Assembly: GCA_963743595.1 (NCBI GenBank) | Contig: CAVURW010000170.1 | Location: 1 to 64,000, forward strand | Origin: CAVURW01 sp963743595 | GTDB taxonomy: Bacteria > Verrucomicrobiota > Verrucomicrobiia > Methylacidiphilales > UBA1321 | DNA length: 64,000 bases | Direction: 5' to 3' | In this document: piece after piece, positions 60,824 to 64,000 of the stretch | Numbering within the stretch: the stretch's first letter is position 1 | Layout: every line of letters starts with the position of its first letter | Program-made: the position numbers and the translations under genes | The notes under the pieces: model-generated | What the model saw: only the letters and a program-made list of their open reading frames with translations | The model's database searches: none | What the model was told of the DNA's origin: nothing

Positions 60824-61303
60824 ATGCATCCAAGGACATTAGCCACAATACAAGAACTTAATGATGTGGAGTGGTTTCGTGATGTAGGTGTTGTCGATTC
60901 CGTATTAGTTCACTTTGTTTCGTCATGGAAAGAAGCCATTGAGTGGTGTTCCACACCGGAATGGGGAGATCTTTGTTTAGAAGCTGCCAATCAATATCGC
61001 AGGAGATTGCTTGAAAAGTCTCCAGATCGATTTATTAAATGGAATGATATCGTGAGATTAGTCAAACCTACCTCGGAGGCTCTCGCGAGAGAGAAGACTG
61101 CAAAGGTGATTAAAGAGAATAAACTTCCAAGTGTTTTTTTGGCTACGGTAAGATGGGACATTCTTCACCTTCTGATGGAAGCTGAGTATGCGGATGTCTA
61201 CCCCCCCGGCTTCTATGCGAGCCAAGCTTATTGGTATCGAGAGGGACACTTCCCTTGCGGCTATGTTGATAAATTTCCGAACGGTAAGCGGATTATTTAT
61301 TGA
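60824..61303 (+). CDS. unnamed protein family A, copy 2
   Basis: 159 residues from ATG 60824, chosen because MHPRTLATIQELNDVEWFRD then lines up with copy 1 from its first residue; the longer frame from 60707 has no counterpart. Shared blocks are EWGDLCLEAANQYRRRLLEK, VRWDILHLLMEAEYADVYPP, GFYASQAYWYREGHFPCGY and FPNGKRIIY. It is AT-rich and lies in an IS-scarred island. The two copies are about 12 kb apart on opposite strands. Confidence 0.75.
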   Translation: MHPRTLATIQELNDVEWFRDVGVVDSVLVHFVSSWKEAIEWCSTPEWGDLCLEAANQYRRRLLEKSPDRFIKWNDIVRLVKPTSEALAREKTAKVIKENKLPSVFLATVRWDILHLLMEAEYADVYPPGFYASQAYWYREGHFPCGYVDKFPNGKRIIY

Positions 61304-61335
61304 GATGCGGCAGAAATCGGCAGGCGGGTTGACAA

Positions 61336-61353
61336 TTTCGCCCCACGGCGAAA
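61336..61353. other. hairpin between family A copy 2 and namZ
   Basis: TTTCGCC (61336-61342) pairs fully with GGCGAAA (61347-61353) around CCAC. It lies between converging genes and may end one or both transcripts, although no strong T-run follows on the plus strand. Confidence 0.4.
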
Positions 61354-61422
61354 CAGGTCGCCTCTAGAATCGTTCGATCACCTTTGGCGCGTTCCGCCGC
61401 ACCTTGAAGCGCGGCAAAAACC

Positions 61423-62841
61423 CTATTCCACGTTCGTCAGCGTGATCGCCGGCTTCAGCTTCGGTTTCGTTTTGGGCGCGTGTTGCACAGCGGTACCAGT
61501 GGCGGGGTTTGCGGCGGTAGGTGCTCCAGCCGATGGTGCCGCAACGGGAGGTGTGGTGAGCACCGTGGTGGCAACGGTTGGTTCAGCCGCCGTGTTCCCG
61601 TAAAGAAGATAGGGCCGCCGCTCCTGTTGCCAGCGGTTGCACCCAGAAATCCATGAGCGCACGATCGATTCGGCCCGGGTTCCCTCTATAATTTCCGAGC
61701 GGATGGCCGGGATTCCGGTGACTTTATCGAACATACTGCGCTCGTCAGCGGTGGTGTGGCCGAACGGGCTGAAGTGCTCGAGAACCGCTTTGTAAATATC
61801 GATTGCGTAGAGGGAAATGGCCGTCAGGTTGCCGGAATAATGGGGGTCGATTCGGAGGTAAGCACCCGAGTAGCGTGTGCCCGCATCCCCGCCCTGCTCG
61901 CTGGCGTACTCGTAGGGAACGGCGACAACTCCGGGCACGTGGTAGGCATTGAAGCGCTGGCAGATGGCGCTGGAATTAAAGTTTTGCCCGGATAGAACTT
62001 CGAAAGGCTTGGGTCCACCGATTCCGTTTTCGAGGCCGATTTCGCCCAGGAAACCCGTAGCGGTGTAGCCACGCGCGGCACCGATGGAGGGGATGTTCGG
62101 GGAGGTGGGCACCCAGCGAAGGCCGGTGTCTTCCCAGACCATATCGCGGCTCCAGCCCCGCATTTTAATGACCGTGAGCTTGCAGGGTTTCGAGAGATAA
62201 TTGGAATTGATCCATTCGGCGAGTTCGCCGGGTGTGAGGCCGTAGACGACCGGGATATTGTAGAGGCCTACGAATGACTTGGCGGAGGGATCGAGCCGGG
62301 GCCCTTCAATGCGATTTCCGCCCAGCGGATTCGGCCGGTCGAGCACGATAACCTCCACGTTATCTCGGGAGCATTCATCCATCACATAGCCGAGCGTGCT
62401 GATGAAGGTGTAGGAACGATTTCCCAAGTCTTGGACGTCATAGACCACCACGTCCAGCCCCGCGAGCATTTCCGGCGTGGGATGCCGGGTGTCTGCATAG
62501 AGGGAATAGACAGGCAAGCCCGTGGCGGGATCACGCGAGTTCCGGACGTAACGGCCCGCTTTGGCCTGGCCATCGATGCCATGTTCAGGCCCGAACAGTT
62601 TCAGTAGCTTGTAATTGCCTGTCGATTGGCCAGCGTAGAGGACGCGTATGGCGGATCGCCCGGAGGAATCGGCTCCAGAAGGATTCGTGACCAAACCGAC
62701 GCGTTTCCCTTCGAGAATCGAGAAATTGGATTTTTCCAGTTCATCAATGCCCAACGAGACGACGGACGATTGAGCGAGTGTCCCGCTGATAACACCGATT
62801 AATATTATGCTAGCGACCAACTTCACGCGACGGCTGATCAT
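61423..62841 (-). CDS. namZ: DUF1343 exo-beta-N-acetylmuramidase-like protein
   Basis: 472 residues with an N-terminal signal segment (VKLVASIILIGVISGTLAQS). Core blocks: GKRVGLVTNPSGAD, LFGPEHGIDGQAKAG, VVVYDVQDLGNRSYTFI, LDRPNPLGGNRIEGP and FLGEIGLENGIG. This is the NamZ/GH171 family, which removes N-acetylmuramic acid from the non-reducing end of peptidoglycan fragments. A Pro/Ala/Thr-rich tail (about 425-472) ends in KTKPKLKPAI. It acts outside the cytoplasm in wall recycling, together with the RodA and DapA/DapB functions seen here. Tail length is unusual. Confidence 0.9.
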   Translation of the reverse strand: MISRRVKLVASIILIGVISGTLAQSSVVSLGIDELEKSNFSILEGKRVGLVTNPSGADSSGRSAIRVLYAGQSTGNYKLLKLFGPEHGIDGQAKAGRYVRNSRDPATGLPVYSLYADTRHPTPEMLAGLDVVVYDVQDLGNRSYTFISTLGYVMDECSRDNVEVIVLDRPNPLGGNRIEGPRLDPSAKSFVGLYNIPVVYGLTPGELAEWINSNYLSKPCKLTVIKMRGWSRDMVWEDTGLRWVPTSPNIPSIGAARGYTATGFLGEIGLENGIGGPKPFEVLSGQNFNSSAICQRFNAYHVPGVVAVPYEYASEQGGDAGTRYSGAYLRIDPHYSGNLTAISLYAIDIYKAVLEHFSPFGHTTADERSMFDKVTGIPAIRSEIIEGTRAESIVRSWISGCNRWQQERRPYLLYGNTAAEPTVATTVLTTPPVAAPSAGAPTAANPATGTAVQHAPKTKPKLKPAITLTNVE

Positions 62842-63001
62842 CTGCTTCCTCCGGCTAATTTAAATTGCATCTATCTCATTGATAAGATGGAGGTTGCGCC
62901 GGAAATCCGACTCAACTTTCAACTGGATAATAGAAGCTAAAGGCGCACTTTGTCCAGCGATGTCCGTTCCGGGAGATCGCTTTTTGTTCGCCGCAACCAA
63001 T

Positions 63002-63844
63002 CTACGAGACGACGCGAGGCGAAGCAATCCGAGGCGACGGTGGCGGCGTGGAAGCATGAGGCGCTACCCGGGGCACTCTTACCACAGGGGCGACAGGTGC
63101 CAGGGGCGCTACGGGCAGGTCCAGGGAAGGCGCTGGAATTGCAAACGGCGGCGTGGAATGCGAGACGGGCATGGAGAACGATTGCACGGATTCCTCCGAA
63201 GGCGCTGGCGATTCCTGAACCACCGAGTGGTTAACCGATGCATCCGTTTCATTCGAACGCTCTTCCGAGACGATCTGCGGAGTGGCCGCGCGAGGAGTAG
63301 CGACACGCGGTGTGGGAGCTGGAGCAACTTCTGCAGCTGGCGGAATTTGAAGTGCGGTCTGGGGCACAAATGCAGCTACCCGAGGGGCCTGCGGAGCCAC
63401 GCGCGGAACAGCTTGCGGCATCGGTGCTGCCATGGCTTGGGGAACGGCTTGAGGTGCGACACGAGGAACCGGTGCCGCTATAGGCACGGGCACAGGGTCG
63501 ACAGGTGCGGGTGGAGCGGCGACAGCCACGGCTGTAGCTGCGGGTGTGAGCGCAGCGGCGGTTGGGGCAGGGTAGGGGAGGACGTTCGAGGCTTCCATCT
63601 CGACAATCGTCATGTTTTGTTGAGCAGCGGCGGCTTGGAAAGCGGCGATTGCATCGAGCACAGCCGGGCGGAAACCGATGGCAACAACGGAGTGAACGGG
63701 GAGCCAATTTTGAGAATCGTAGCAGACGAGGGTATCGCGGGTGACTTGGTTCTTGGCAAAAAGTCTCAAAATCTCGACTGGGGCGAAGGGACCGAGGACT
63801 TGATTTGCAACCGAAATGAAGAAGGGAGGTTCTGAAGGGTTCAT
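63002..63844 (-). CDS. GYF_2 (DUF4339) domain protein with Pro/Ala-rich tail
   Basis: 280 residues from ATG 63844. The N-terminus holds a GYF_2 domain: FFISVANQVLGPFAPVEILR, and TLVCYDSQNWLPVHSV (the GPF and W-P marks). The remaining 200 residues are almost all Pro, Ala, Val and Gln (APxPxxAPQAVPQA), with a Ser/Glu-rich patch near 190-215. GYF_2 domains bind proline-rich sequences, so it may self-associate or serve as a scaffold. It has no signal peptide. The window ends about 150 bases upstream of its start. Confidence 0.75.
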   Translation of the reverse strand: MNPSEPPFFISVANQVLGPFAPVEILRLFAKNQVTRDTLVCYDSQNWLPVHSVVAIGFRPAVLDAIAAFQAAAAQQNMTIVEMEASNVLPYPAPTAAALTPAATAVAVAAPPAPVDPVPVPIAAPVPRVAPQAVPQAMAAPMPQAVPRVAPQAPRVAAFVPQTALQIPPAAEVAPAPTPRVATPRAATPQIVSEERSNETDASVNHSVVQESPAPSEESVQSFSMPVSHSTPPFAIPAPSLDLPVAPLAPVAPVVRVPRVAPHASTPPPSPRIASPRVVS

Positions 63845-64000
63845 CGCAATAGAAGGGTAAACGGTTTTCGCAAACTTTGCCACAATGATCTTTTAAGAAA
63901 CAAATGTAGAATGTTGCAATTTTCAGCAATTTAAGCAGTGGGCGAGTTTTTACGCAGAGGACGAGTCATTTCTCTTTAAGGCAGAGCGCGTTCCATGGCA

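Noticed and set aside
1..64000. tRNA, rRNA or CRISPR arrays
   Set aside because: No cloverleaf with a CCA-type end, no rRNA-like blocks and no regularly spaced repeats of 25-40 bases were seen when reading both strands. A dedicated scan would be needed to exclude a divergent tRNA.

Overview
This window looks like a chromosomal stretch of an uncultured or little-studied bacterium. I infer a member of the PVC group, most likely Verrucomicrobiota, with moderate confidence. The reasons are an antiporter of the Na_H_antiport_2 type, GYF_2 and DUF1343 proteins, a kinase-HDOD protein, FIST-cyclase signalling, a long FtsK with a charged linker, and many genes without a Shine-Dalgarno sequence ahead of the start codon. 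No rRNA, tRNA or CRISPR array is visible. Density and strand use are those of a normal genome, with a housekeeping backbone interrupted by small AT-richer accessory islands.

Layout. 1-1.3 kb: remnants of two TadE-like pilus genes, one frameshifted and running into the C-terminal half of a HAD phosphatase, so this end may be a chimera. 1.3-8.4 kb: molybdate-binding ModA, a Ser/Thr kinase-HDOD protein, RodA, RNase G and a ROK sugar kinase without its zinc site. 8.5-15.1 kb: a secreted protein with two repeats, an SGNH hydrolase, FtsK and a UDP-glucuronate decarboxylase-like epimerase. 15.1-18.8 kb: an LRR/DUF6745 protein, two tiny AT-rich genes and transketolase. 18.8-22.1 kb: an overlapping three-gene minus-strand operon (M20 peptidase, flippase-like membrane protein, glycosyltransferase). 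22.1-29.7 kb: methyltransferase, AT-rich orphan, CobA-HemD fusion, M14 peptidase, FIST-cyclase, XdhC and a lipoprotein. 29.7-31.8 kb: Rieske protein and small membrane or unknown proteins.

32.0-33.9 kb holds the most interesting locus: an HNH/EndoVII-type nuclease with a long basic tail, followed by two tandem SMI1/KNR4 (SUKH/YrhA-type) proteins with strongly acidic tails. It looks like a toxin-immunity cassette with complementary charges. Next come the antiporter, ribosomal protein S1, riboflavin synthase, a GH108 muramidase-like protein with three helical repeats, and dapA-dapB. 41.4-48.5 kb is accessory: a MazG-like protein, a SUKH-like protein, a repeat-bearing membrane protein and a four-gene operon of TelA, an unknown protein and two YbjQ-like proteins. 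One member of an unnamed paralogous family lies at 48.0-48.5 kb; the second is at 60.8-61.3 kb. 48.5-57 kb: a membrane-anchored adenylate cyclase, a VIT-VWA protein and Smc. 57-61.3 kb: a HEAT-like immunity-type protein, tiny membrane proteins sharing a PVGKFxLWRL motif, a sterol-desaturase-family protein and an insertion-sequence graveyard. The end holds NamZ-like DUF1343 and a GYF_2 Pro/Ala-rich protein.

Together, cell-wall and division functions (RodA, FtsK, Smc, NamZ, GH108, DapA/DapB), cyclic-nucleotide and phosphorylation signalling (two class III cyclases, one kinase-HDOD) and scattered immunity-like orphans are the main themes.
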